Position numbers and translations under genes: made by a program. Under the pieces are notes generated by a model. That model ran no database searches. It saw nothing but the letters and a program-made list of their open reading frames with translations, and was not told where the DNA came from. DNA of 8,887 nucleotides from Candidatus Omnitrophota bacterium (lineage in GTDB: Bacteria > Omnitrophota > Gorgyraeia > JACOVV01). Numbering within the stretch: the first letter of the stretch is position 1; each line of letters starts with the position of its first letter. This document shows positions 1 through 6,307 of the stretch, one piece after another. The stretch lies in NCBI GenBank assembly GCA_016177145.1, contig JACOVV010000209.1:1-8887 (forward strand), given 5' to 3'.

Positions 1-20
1 TACGCTGTACGCTGTACGCT
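1..20 (-). repeat. Heptamer tandem repeat (CAGCGTA units), about 2.9 copies, cut by window edge
   Basis: Read on the plus strand this is TACGCTG, TACGCTG, TACGCT; on the minus strand it is CAGCGTA units just beyond the ygfZ stop codon. The same 7-base unit occurs once inside the larger heptamer-phased inverted repeat at 8163-8193, so the two loci probably belong to one dispersed repeat family. The element continues off the left edge, so its full size is unknown. Confidence 0.6.
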
Positions 21-22
21 AC

Positions 23-982
23 TCACGACGGATCCCTCAACGGCAACCCCGGCAATTCGATCACTTCAGCGGTTAGATTTTCTATCGGCAATGGTGTTCC
101 TTCTTTTGCGTATTCTCGCTGGACATACCCCATGGCGATGGTGGCGCCCCATTTGAGGGAATAACAGGCGCTGGTGATGTGCCCGATTTCGGTTTCATGA
201 TCAAACAATGGTAGGGGCACATTGCAATGTGCCCCTACAGGTAAATCACCATCAATTTTCAATCCCACCAATTGCTTTCGGTACCCGCCGTAGGTTTTCA
301 GCCGCGCGACGATCTCCTGTCCCGGATAACATCCTTTGGTATAACTGATCGCACGAAAAAGCCGCGCTTCCGGCGGGGTGTTTTCTTCAGAGAAATCTTT
401 GCCATAGAGAGGGATTCCATTTTCGACGCGGAGGATTTCTTGAACGACCGGTTCAATCGTTTGTAACCCGAACGATTTTCCTTCGCGATAGAACGTGTTG
501 TAGAAAGAATCGAACAGGGTTTTTGGAATAAGGATAAAATAACTAGGATCTTCCTGTCCAACAAAGACACCCGATGGAATCACGGTATTCAATTTCTGCA
601 AAAAATTGACGGATAAAGGACCTTGCAGCGAGAAAACTGAAAAGTCATCACTGCAATCCCGAATAGTTACTTCTTCGGTAATGAGGTATTTCTGTAAATG
701 TTGCTGGACCCTTTCTTTTAGCGAAGAATTTGTCAGTACCAGGAACCGGTTGTCCAGCGCCCAGATCGTTAGATCCGCGATGATTTTCCCTTTGTTGTCC
801 AGGAGGAGCGCGTAGCGAAGCTGTGGAGCGGGGAGGTTTTGGATATCTTGAGTCGTCAGGCGATGCAGAAAAGATCGCGCGTCAGGACCGGTCAGTTCGA
901 GCTTGCCATAGTTAGAACAATCTATGAGCCCGACTTTTTCATGGAGCGCCTGATATTGCTGCTGGATGGCCGAGGTAAACAT
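23..982 (-). CDS. ygfZ: YgfZ/CAF17-like folate-binding protein (GcvT-related), Fe-S cluster maintenance
   Basis: Tetrahydrofolate-binding protein of the GcvT fold; family members support repair or assembly of certain Fe-S enzymes in the cytoplasm. The N-terminal part carries the GcvT-like stretch GLIDCSNYGKLELTGPD, and residues 216-223 (numbered from the start chosen here) are KGCYPGQE, the YgfZ signature with its conserved cysteine at 218. The product is 319 residues, normal for the family. An upstream ATG at 1024 would add 14 residues (MLEYNSFICSIIQR) that do not look like family sequence, and its codons would cover a TATAAT box at 990-995, so I prefer the ATG at 980-982. No Shine-Dalgarno is visible before either start. 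Residues 249-258 are encoded by a perfect 28-bp palindrome (211-238), apparently an inserted repeat that was tolerated in a loop before the conserved EIGHITSA segment. The gene is divergent from the pilus operon. Confidence 0.9.
   Translation of the reverse strand: MFTSAIQQQYQALHEKVGLIDCSNYGKLELTGPDARSFLHRLTTQDIQNLPAPQLRYALLLDNKGKIIADLTIWALDNRFLVLTNSSLKERVQQHLQKYLITEEVTIRDCSDDFSVFSLQGPLSVNFLQKLNTVIPSGVFVGQEDPSYFILIPKTLFDSFYNTFYREGKSFGLQTIEPVVQEILRVENGIPLYGKDFSEENTPPEARLFRAISYTKGCYPGQEIVARLKTYGGYRKQLVGLKIDGDLPVGAHCNVPLPLFDHETEIGHITSACYSLKWGATIAMGYVQREYAKEGTPLPIENLTAEVIELPGLPLRDPS
211..238. repeat. Perfect 28-bp GTAGGGGC-family palindrome inside ygfZ
   Basis: The two 14-base arms, GTAGGGGCACATTG and CAATGTGCCCCTAC, are exact reverse complements with no loop. 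It shares the outer GTAGGGGC arm with the repeats at 3238-3263, 4406-4430 and 4433-4461, but its inner bases differ. On the ygfZ coding strand it is read as VGAHCNVPLP. Two of its three frames are open; one contains TAG. Confidence 0.85.
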
Positions 983-989
983 ACGCTGT

Positions 990-1020
990 ATTATACTACA
1001 AATAAAGGAGTTATACTCAA
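990..1020 (-). promoter_or_regulatory. Possible ygfZ promoter, almost leaderless
   Basis: The minus strand reads TATAAT at 995-990, a perfect -10 hexamer, seven bases before the ygfZ ATG at 982. A candidate -35 TTGAGT lies at 1020-1015, but the 19-base spacer is long. If used, transcription would begin within a base or two of the start codon, which fits the lack of a Shine-Dalgarno. Inferred from sequence only. Confidence 0.35.
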
Positions 1021-1041
1021 GCATTTCTCTAGTGGATAGGG

Positions 1042-1053
1042 TATACTTATACT
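1042..1053 (+). promoter_or_regulatory. Possible -10 region of the pilus operon
   Basis: Two adjacent TATACT hexamers (1042-1047 and 1048-1053) lie about 35-45 bases upstream of the first pilin-like gene. I find no good -35 at 16-18 bases upstream, so sigma-70 use is uncertain. The interval 983-1086 contains nothing else but the divergent ygfZ control region and the Shine-Dalgarno AGGGGGAG just before 1087. Confidence 0.25.
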
Positions 1054-1086
1054 ATAGGGATTGTGTAACAACTCTAAGGGGGAGAA

Positions 1087-1470
1087 ATGGTTACGAAAGG
1101 TCGAAGTGGCTTTTCCTTAATGGAGGTCATGGTGGCGGTGGCTCTTTTGGCGCTGGCCGTCACGATGATGATGCCGGTGATTCCGCTGGGGCTGGAACGT
1201 TTGCGGGATATGCGGATGCGCGAGACCGCGGTCTGGCTGGCGGAACAAGAGATTGAGCAAGTCCGACAAGTGGTTTTTTCCAATATTACCAGTTCTGCGA
1301 AACAGAATACCACCATCTCTCCTTTACAAAAGTCGGTCACGGTCGTAGATCGCTCCAGCACACTGAAAGAAGTCACCGTGAAAATCTATTGGCCGAATGT
1401 GCGGTCGGGCGGGGATGAGAAGCAGATTAGTTTGGTTACTCTGATCTCAAAAAACGGAGTCAATAGATGA
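1087..1470 (+). CDS. Type IV pilin-like minor pseudopilin, PilV/GspI type
   Basis: A small (127 aa) prepilin-like protein expected to be cleaved by the prepilin peptidase and inserted into a type IV pilus or type II secretion pseudopilus. Residues 1-8 (MVTKGRSG) form a short basic leader ending in Gly8; mature FSLMEV follows, with the conserved Glu at +5 (residue 13), then a hydrophobic helix to about residue 32 that acts as membrane anchor and assembly stalk. The C-terminal VTVKIYWPNV and LVTLIS segments look like the beta-strands that end PilV/GspI proteins. A strong AGGGGGAG precedes the ATG. It is first in the operon, and its stop overlaps the start of the next gene (ATGA), implying translational coupling. 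PilV versus GspI cannot be settled from sequence this short. Confidence 0.85.
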   Translation: MVTKGRSGFSLMEVMVAVALLALAVTMMMPVIPLGLERLRDMRMRETAVWLAEQEIEQVRQVVFSNITSSAKQNTTISPLQKSVTVVDRSSTLKEVTVKIYWPNVRSGGDEKQISLVTLISKNGVNR

Positions 1471-2108
1471 GAAGAAATGGATTTACTCTGATCGAATTTA
1501 TAATGGCCAGCGCGATTGGGATTTTTGTCTTTGGAGCAATCGCGAGTCTTCTCATGGGAGGAGTGGCGGGAGTCAAGAGCGTGGGAGAGTTTCATCAGGT
1601 TTACTATGAATCTCGACGGGCCATACAGTGGGTCAATCGGGATGTCAAAGAATCCTATTCTATTTTAAATACGGCGACGATCGGAGGGACACCCTACACC
1701 ACCGACAAAGATACGTTGATTCTTCAGCGCTCCAGCGGCACAGACGGAAATTATGATTACGTCGTTTATGACCTGGTCGGTGATGGAACTGACGCGCTTG
1801 GAAATAACATTTACCGTCTGGACCGGAAATTTTTTGACAATTACACCGTTTTGGGAACAACACAAACAGGATCGAGCAATTCGACAAAAATCGTTGCTAA
1901 AGATGTCGTGGCTCCCACAGGGAGTCAGTATATTTTTAACGCCGCAGGGACAAAGGTTTCAGTGGATCTGACGATTTCAAGACAACGGCACCGGACAAGA
2001 GAGCAGTTAGTTTTACTGGATGGCGGTTCTATCGGAACTCCCGGCAGCGGCAATCAGACAGCAACGTCGTCTCTGCGGCTGGTGAGTGAAATCAAGATGA
2101 GGAATTGA
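1467..2108 (+). CDS. Type IV pilin-like minor pseudopilin, PilW/GspJ type
   Basis: A 213-residue prepilin. A minimal leader MRRNG is followed by mature FTLIEF with Glu at +5 (residue 10) and a hydrophobic N-terminal helix to about residue 33, the standard class III signal processed by the prepilin peptidase. The rest is a beta-rich periplasmic domain containing DTLILQRSS, IYRLDRKF and VSVDLTISRQ, as in PilW/GspJ-type proteins. It overlaps the upstream pseudopilin gene by four bases, with CGGAG inside that gene as the likely Shine-Dalgarno. One base separates its stop from the next gene's ATG. Order and size match the V-W-X arrangement of minor pilin operons; the exact subfamily is inferred. 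Confidence 0.83.
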   Translation: MRRNGFTLIEFIMASAIGIFVFGAIASLLMGGVAGVKSVGEFHQVYYESRRAIQWVNRDVKESYSILNTATIGGTPYTTDKDTLILQRSSGTDGNYDYVVYDLVGDGTDALGNNIYRLDRKFFDNYTVLGTTQTGSSNSTKIVAKDVVAPTGSQYIFNAAGTKVSVDLTISRQRHRTREQLVLLDGGSIGTPGSGNQTATSSLRLVSEIKMRN

Positions 2109-2109
2109 C

Positions 2110-3234
2110 ATGAATCAACAACGTGGAAGCGTTCTCTTAGGGTCGGTGATGCTGTTGACCGTGCTTTCCATGATTCTGATCGGCGTGGACACGCAGAATC
2201 AAGGGGGAAGCGGGTTGATGCAGGTGGTCAACTCGGAACACACCTGGGTCCAGAGAGACTATGCCAATGTAACAGCGCTCAATCTGGCGGAAGCGGGACT
2301 AGAGAAAGCGCTGGATGATATGTCGACTAATTGGGCCAGCGGCAACGGGTACAGTCGGAGTGAAACTTTTGCGATCGGGCAGTACTCTGTTCAGACAGTG
2401 GGGTCTACATCCTCTTCCTACACGCTGGAAGCGGCCGGATCGGCTTTTTTCAACGACAGCGTCGTCACGCGAAAAGTCCATTTGACTCTTACCAAAGAAG
2501 GGGTGGAAGATCCGTACACCATCCTCACCAACGGGAACCTTAATTTTAAGAAGGCGAGCGTGACGATTAACGGCGCCTCCGACGTCGTATTTCATACCAA
2601 CGGCAATTTCCATTATGACGGGGCAGTGGCTGTTTATACCGAAGACGAATCAGGGCAGACGATTTATGGAGACATCACCGCCTCCGGTAACATTGACGGG
2701 AATGGGACACTCGCCAGCGGAACCGCGACGGCTAATTCGCCGAACGTGACATTACCCACGATTAATTTTGATCAATTAAAAACGGACTCTGTCACTCAGA
2801 TTGACGGCAATTACTCCGTCAATGGCGGGTCCTTGGGAAGCAGCGGCGTTATTACCTATATTGACGGCAATTTGACCTTCGATGGGAGCGTAACTGCCAG
2901 GGGGACGATCGTCGTGGACGGGAATTTGGATATTACCGGAAGCGTGAAACCTCCATCAGGAGAAACGTTGGAAATTATCACGAAGGGGAACGTTGATTTT
3001 GACGATCAGGGGAATAGCTCCGCCGGGCCTGAGTTAGTCGCGAGCGTTTATTGCGAAGGAAATTTTAAACTCCGTCCGGGAAGCCCCTGGATCGAGGGGT
3101 TCGTGGTCGCGACGGGAAACATGGAATTCACTTCAGCCAACGCCGGTTCTTTAAGGATGGATTATCAAGAAAACCCGGACAGCAAATTGACGACGTTTAA
3201 AACCAGTATCGCGGATTGGCAGGAGGTTTATTGA
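2110..3234 (+). CDS. PilX-like type IV pilus assembly protein with repetitive beta-strand C-terminal domain (copy 1)
   Basis: A 374-residue protein. The N-terminus MNQQRGSVLLGSVMLL resembles PilX/GspK: a basic leader, probable cleavage after Gly6, a hydrophobic helix to about residue 26, and no Glu at +5. Residues 58-71 (NLAEAGLEKALDDM) match the (A)EAGLE motif typical of PilX-like proteins. From about residue 140 to 350 the chain consists of recurring short units centred on GN plus alternating hydrophobics (NGNLNF, NGNFHY, DGNYSV, DGNLTF, DGNLDI, KGNVDF, EGNFKL, TGNMEF), which suggests a bactofilin-like right-handed beta-helix or solenoid exposed outside the inner membrane. GAGGAA at 2099 onward gives a good Shine-Dalgarno. 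The next gene is a paralogue roughly half identical along its whole length. The role in pilus assembly or tip structure is inferred from family and operon. Confidence 0.8.
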   Translation: MNQQRGSVLLGSVMLLTVLSMILIGVDTQNQGGSGLMQVVNSEHTWVQRDYANVTALNLAEAGLEKALDDMSTNWASGNGYSRSETFAIGQYSVQTVGSTSSSYTLEAAGSAFFNDSVVTRKVHLTLTKEGVEDPYTILTNGNLNFKKASVTINGASDVVFHTNGNFHYDGAVAVYTEDESGQTIYGDITASGNIDGNGTLASGTATANSPNVTLPTINFDQLKTDSVTQIDGNYSVNGGSLGSSGVITYIDGNLTFDGSVTARGTIVVDGNLDITGSVKPPSGETLEIITKGNVDFDDQGNSSAGPELVASVYCEGNFKLRPGSPWIEGFVVATGNMEFTSANAGSLRMDYQENPDSKLTTFKTSIADWQEVY

Positions 3235-3237
3235 CAT

Positions 3238-3263
3238 GTAGGGGCAGCCCCTTGTGGCTGCCC
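3238..3263. repeat. GTAGGGGC-family hairpin between the two pilX-like genes
   Basis: GTAGGGG is followed by a stem of GGGCAGCC (3242-3249) and GGCTGCCC (3256-3263) around a short CCTTGT-type loop. It starts three bases after the stop of the first pilX-like gene, the same offset as the hairpin after the second copy. No T-tract follows, so it does not look like an intrinsic terminator. A clean Shine-Dalgarno, AGGAGG at 3270-3275, sits just downstream for the next gene. Confidence 0.75.
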
Positions 3264-3280
3264 GTCTCTAGGAGGATGTA

Positions 3281-4402
3281 ATGAAAAGATCAAAAGGGAG
3301 TGTTCTGCTGGGGGCGTTGATGATGATCTCTCTCCTCGCGATGATTTTGGTGGGGGTGGATACTAATGTCCAGGGAGGGAGCGGTTTGATGAGTATGGTC
3401 TCCTCGGAACACTCGTGGGTACAAAGAGATTATGCGAATGCTTCGGCGGTCAACCTCGCGGAAGCGGGGCTTGAAAAAGCGCTGGATGATATCGCGGCAA
3501 GCTGGAGCAATGGAACAAACTATAATCATTCAGAAACATTTACGAACATCGGGAGCTATACGGTCCAGACGATTAGTTCAACCGCTTCTTCTTATACTTT
3601 GAAAGCGACGGGGACTGTTTCCATCTTGGGCAATGCCATCACACGCGATGTTCAAGTGACGGTTAACAAGGGGGCCGGAGGAAGCTCTCCCTACGCGGTT
3701 GTCAGCGGGGGGAACATGGAGTTCGGAACCTCAGCAAGCGTCCTGTATCAAACTCCCGCCGTCGGTCTGCATACCAATGGAAATTTTGAGATGACAGGAG
3801 CGATGGCGGTCTACACCGTCAATCAAAGCGGGCAGACGGTGTTCGCCGGGGTGACCGCCTCTGGAGATATCGAAGTCAACGGCGCCCTGGCCGCTAACCC
3901 TAAAACTGAAGATGCTCCTGAAGTCTCACTGCCGACGGTTGATTTTGCGGCATTGTTGACACAAGCTTCCAATACGATCAACGGGAATCTGGAACAATCA
4001 GGGGGATCGTTAGGGACCAATAATACGATCACCTATATTAAAGGAAATCTGGAGTTAAATGGCAACGTGACCGCCGCGGGAACCATCGTTGTGGATGGGA
4101 ATGTGGAAGTAGATGGGACGATCAAACCTGCCAGCGGACAGAATCTGGAGATTCTCACCAAAGGAAATTTCGAATACGATGATCCCGGAATCAGTCTTCA
4201 GCCGGAATTAGTGGCGACCGTCTATGCTCAAGGGAACGTTGAGCTGGATTCTGGAAGCCCATGGATTAAAGGGGCGCTCATTTCCGCAGGAAATTTTGAG
4301 TTTGAAGGGGGAGCGCTCGTGCTCACATACCAAGCTAATCCTGACACAAAGATCAGTTACAGTGGCGGGACGACGGTGCAGGATTGGAAGGAGATATATT
4401 GA
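3281..4402 (+). CDS. PilX-like type IV pilus assembly protein with repetitive beta-strand C-terminal domain (copy 2)
   Basis: A 373-residue tandem paralogue of the preceding gene, matching it from end to end. It shares RGSVLLG/KGSVLLG at the N-terminus, GGSGLM, WVQRDYAN, NLAEAGLEKALDD, SSYTL, HTNGNF, AVYT, SGQT, GTIVVDGN, GSPWI and a C-terminal DWKEIY (DWQEVY in copy 1). As in copy 1, the prepilin helix lacks Glu at +5, and about nine GN-centred units (GGNMEF, NGNFEM, NGNLEQ, KGNLEL, DGNVEV, KGNFEY, QGNVEL, AGNFEF and similar) fill the second half. AGGAGG lies five bases before the ATG. Divergence is spread over the whole protein, so the duplication is not recent. It is the last gene of the pilus operon; two palindromes follow it. 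Function beyond membership in the pilus system is unknown. Confidence 0.8.
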   Translation: MKRSKGSVLLGALMMISLLAMILVGVDTNVQGGSGLMSMVSSEHSWVQRDYANASAVNLAEAGLEKALDDIAASWSNGTNYNHSETFTNIGSYTVQTISSTASSYTLKATGTVSILGNAITRDVQVTVNKGAGGSSPYAVVSGGNMEFGTSASVLYQTPAVGLHTNGNFEMTGAMAVYTVNQSGQTVFAGVTASGDIEVNGALAANPKTEDAPEVSLPTVDFAALLTQASNTINGNLEQSGGSLGTNNTITYIKGNLELNGNVTAAGTIVVDGNVEVDGTIKPASGQNLEILTKGNFEYDDPGISLQPELVATVYAQGNVELDSGSPWIKGALISAGNFEFEGGALVLTYQANPDTKISYSGGTTVQDWKEIY

Positions 4403-4405
4403 CCT

Positions 4406-4430
4406 GTAGGGGCAACCCTTGTGGTTGCCC
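4406..4430. repeat. GTAGGGGC-family hairpin after the second pilX-like gene
   Basis: The stem is GGGCAACC (4410-4417) with GGTTGCCC (4423-4430) around CTTGT. It begins three bases after the stop codon, exactly as the hairpin at 3238 does after the paralogous gene. One base pair of the stem differs from that copy (G-C there, A-T here), so pairing is preserved. No T-run follows. Confidence 0.75.
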
Positions 4431-4432
4431 TT

Positions 4433-4461
4433 CGTAGGGGCGGGGTTACCCCGCCCCTACG
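4433..4461. repeat. Second GTAGGGGC palindrome, 14-bp perfect arms
   Basis: Arms CGTAGGGGCGGGGT (4433-4446) and ACCCCGCCCCTACG (4448-4461) are perfect reverse complements around a single T. It lies two bases after the preceding hairpin, so the repeats are stacked head to tail between the pilus operon and amrS. The sequence after it is TGTTATAAT rather than a T-tract, which argues against a classical terminator. Confidence 0.8.
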
Positions 4462-4464
4462 TGT

Positions 4465-4470
4465 TATAAT
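4465..4470 (+). promoter_or_regulatory. Possible amrS -10 box (TATAAT) next to a palindrome
   Basis: A perfect TATAAT lies 24 bases before the amrS ATG and three bases after the palindrome at 4433-4461. The -35 position would fall inside the palindrome (about 4442-4447) and is not a consensus match. GAGG at 4483-4486 is the Shine-Dalgarno. A promoter here is plausible but unproven. Confidence 0.3.
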
Positions 4471-4494
4471 GAGAACAGAGATGAGGTATTTCTC

Positions 4495-5559
4495 ATGCCG
4501 TCATCACAACAAACCCTCGAACAAACCCTCAAGCAGCTTTCCGAAGAAGGGGAACTTTACGAAAAACTCCCCGACGGAAAGGTCCGTTGTTTTGCCTGCG
4601 GGCACCGGTGTCTGATTTCAGAAGGCCGCAGCGGCGTCTGCCGGGTTCGATACAATTCCGGCGGCAAGCTTTATGTCCCGACTGGTTATGTCGGCGCTCT
4701 TCAACTCGATCCGGTTGAAAAAAAGCCATTCTTCCACGCGCTTCCCGGTTCCCTGGCGATGAGTTTTGGGATGCTGGGATGTGATTTTCACTGTTCCTAT
4801 TGTCAGAATTGGATTACGTCACAAAGCTTACGGGATTCTGAAGCTGGTGCTCCTCCGCAGGAGCTAACTGCTGAAGCATTTATCCGTCTCGCTAAACAAT
4901 ACGATGCAAAGATCGTCACTAGCACTTACAACGAACCGCTCATTACCAGCGAATGGGCGGTAGAGATTTTCAAGATCGCTAAGAAAGAAGGGTTAGTGAC
5001 TTCCTACGTTTCCAACGGCAATGGGACACGAGAGGTTCTTGAATATATTCGTCCCTGGGTGGATCTCTATAAAGTGGACTTAAAAAGTTTCAACGATCAG
5101 AACTACCGCCGGCTGGGTGGAGAATTAAAAAATGTTTTGCAGACGATTCAATGGCTCCACGAGATAAAATTCTGGTTGGAAATTGTCACCCTTGTGATTC
5201 CAGGTTTCAACGATTCTGATGAAGAGTTAAAACAGATGGCTGATTTTCTCATCGGGGTTTCTCCAGATATTCCCTGGCATGTGACGGCGTTCCATAAAGA
5301 CTACAAGATGACCAATCCCGACAATACCTCAGCGGAAACTTTAATCCGCGCGGCGAATATCGGCAAAAAAGCAGGTTTGAAATTTGTCTATGCTGGGAAT
5401 TTGCCGGGGATGGTTGGAGATCTTGAAAATACTTATTGTCCGGAGTGCAAAGAATTGTTGATCGAACGGTATGGGTTTAAGGTGTTGCGGAATCGGATAG
5501 GGAAAGAGGGGAAGTGCCCGAAATGTGCGGCGGGAATACCTGGGTTTTGGAGAATATAA
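4495..5559 (+). CDS. amrS: AmmeMemoRadiSam system radical SAM enzyme AmrS
   Basis: A radical S-adenosylmethionine protein of the PflA-like group (354 aa). Cys96, Cys100 and Cys103 form the CxxxCxxC motif that binds the catalytic [4Fe-4S] cluster. An N-terminal cysteine set (Cys32, Cys35, Cys39, Cys49, in RCFACGHRC and GVCRVR) and a C-terminal set (CPEC at 315-318 and CPKC at 341-344, ending in GIPGFW) are the features that separate AmrS from ordinary pyruvate formate-lyase activases. In many genomes it is found with AMMECR1 (AmrA) and Memo (AmrB) homologues; neither is in this window. The substrate is not known to me. GAGG eight bases before the ATG supports the start. A stack of palindromes separates it from the pilus operon, so it is probably transcribed on its own. 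It ends in TAA, which shows that TAA works as a normal stop in this genome. Confidence 0.93.
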   Translation: MPSSQQTLEQTLKQLSEEGELYEKLPDGKVRCFACGHRCLISEGRSGVCRVRYNSGGKLYVPTGYVGALQLDPVEKKPFFHALPGSLAMSFGMLGCDFHCSYCQNWITSQSLRDSEAGAPPQELTAEAFIRLAKQYDAKIVTSTYNEPLITSEWAVEIFKIAKKEGLVTSYVSNGNGTREVLEYIRPWVDLYKVDLKSFNDQNYRRLGGELKNVLQTIQWLHEIKFWLEIVTLVIPGFNDSDEELKQMADFLIGVSPDIPWHVTAFHKDYKMTNPDNTSAETLIRAANIGKKAGLKFVYAGNLPGMVGDLENTYCPECKELLIERYGFKVLRNRIGKEGKCPKCAAGIPGFWRI

Positions 5560-5663
5560 TTGTCATTGCGAGCGAAGTCCGCCAGAGGCGGACAAGCGAA
5601 GCAATCTCGCTTTTAAAACGGGATTGCTTCGTCGCTCACTTCGTTCGCTCCTCGCAATGACAA
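5560..5663. repeat. Composite palindromic element with TTGTCATTGCGAG ends (MITE-like)
   Basis: Terminal 13-bp perfect inverted repeats are TTGTCATTGCGAG (5560-5572) and CTCGCAATGACAA (5651-5663). Inside is a second pair, GAAGCAATC (5598-5606) and GATTGCTTC (5622-5630), around a TTTTAAAA-centred apex, so most of the element can fold into one long interrupted hairpin. It fills nearly all the space between amrS and the next gene and begins right at the amrS stop. Similar TGTCATTGCGAG repeats are common in several bacterial phyla; it encodes nothing and was presumably moved in trans. Confidence 0.85.
5577..5593. repeat. Small palindrome nested in the left arm of the 5560-5663 element
   Basis: GTCCGCC and GGCGGAC are perfect 7-bp arms around AGA. 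The right half of the host element has no matching segment at the symmetrical place, so this looks like an independent insertion into the larger repeat rather than part of its own symmetry. Confidence 0.65.
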
Positions 5664-5684
5664 TCGAATAAAAAGGAGACTCTT

Positions 5685-6305
5685 ATGAACTGGCTCAACG
5701 ACCCATGTGAAAAGATGATGACCGAGCGGATCAAAGATTATCTTGCGAACAATAAAGCGGCCAAAATCATTGCCGAGCGTCTCGATCAAACCGGCACCGG
5801 CATCCGGCCGATTGTGGACCATGTGACGGTGCGCACGCTCAATGTCGAAGAGAGCGCCAAGGAATTTCTGAATCTGGGATTTGTCTACGATGCGAAGTTG
5901 GGTGTCCTAGAGTATGAAGATTGGTGGGCCAAAGTGTACCGCAAAAACGGCTACCCCGCAGTCTTTATTGACCAGCCGTTTGAAGGCAAGCGTGGCGAGA
6001 AAAACGTGATCCATGAATGGGTGAGCACCTTTGGCAGTAAGACGTTTCATCACATCGCCATCCAAGTTGGCGATGTCGAAGTAGCGGCCGCCCAATTCAA
6101 AAAGTTGGGGATCGAGTTGGCAGGGGAGATTGTGGGGGAAAGAGGATCCGATCTCCGCCAGGTTTTCACCAAGCCCGACATGAAAAACGGTAAACCGTTC
6201 ACCGTCCTAGAAATCGCCGAGCGCCACCGCGGTTATGAGGGATTTCTCCCCCCGCAGGCGAATAAATTAATGGAATCTACAAGGTTGAAAAAAGGAGCGT
6301 ATTAG
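5685..6305 (+). CDS. VOC-superfamily protein resembling the catalytic C-terminal half of 4-hydroxyphenylpyruvate dioxygenase
   Basis: A 206-residue vicinal-oxygen-chelate protein, probably a non-haem Fe(II) enzyme. Residues 40-200 align by eye with the catalytic half of HPPD or hydroxymandelate synthase. His46 in IVDHVTV and His123 in TFHHIAIQV match the two histidine iron ligands, and Glu176 in FTVLEIAER matches the glutamate ligand. RQVFTKP before it and RGYEGFLPPQANKLMEST after it correspond to the QIFT, the RKG-x-GFG-x-GN and the L-x-ES-type segments of HPPD. Normal HPPD is about 350 residues with a second non-catalytic half, which is absent here; residues 1-39 are instead a short helical extension. 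AAGGAG six bases before the ATG gives a clear start. It lies just upstream of the FAD dehydrogenase gene. Substrate and reaction are unknown; another VOC dioxygenase or isomerase is possible. Confidence 0.7.
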   Translation: MNWLNDPCEKMMTERIKDYLANNKAAKIIAERLDQTGTGIRPIVDHVTVRTLNVEESAKEFLNLGFVYDAKLGVLEYEDWWAKVYRKNGYPAVFIDQPFEGKRGEKNVIHEWVSTFGSKTFHHIAIQVGDVEVAAAQFKKLGIELAGEIVGERGSDLRQVFTKPDMKNGKPFTVLEIAERHRGYEGFLPPQANKLMESTRLKKGAY

Positions 6306-6307
6306 TT

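Noticed and set aside
982..990. TACGCTGTA at the ygfZ start, identical to part of the heptamer tandem at 1-20
   Set aside because: Only nine bases match and there is no tandem repetition; chance is a sufficient explanation in a window of this length.
2299..2613. Antisense open frame of 104 codons opposite the first pilX-like gene, and similar ones at 1074-1376 and 298-570
   Set aside because: No recognisable protein features, and each lies opposite or out of frame with a gene that has clear family motifs.
4403..4461. Strong GC hairpins after the pilus operon as an intrinsic terminator
   Set aside because: No T-tract follows either hairpin, and both belong to a dispersed repeat family also found inside a gene.
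3238..4461. Repeated palindromes as a CRISPR-like array
   Set aside because: The copies are separated by a whole gene or by two bases, the inner sequences differ, and there are no regular spacers or cas genes.
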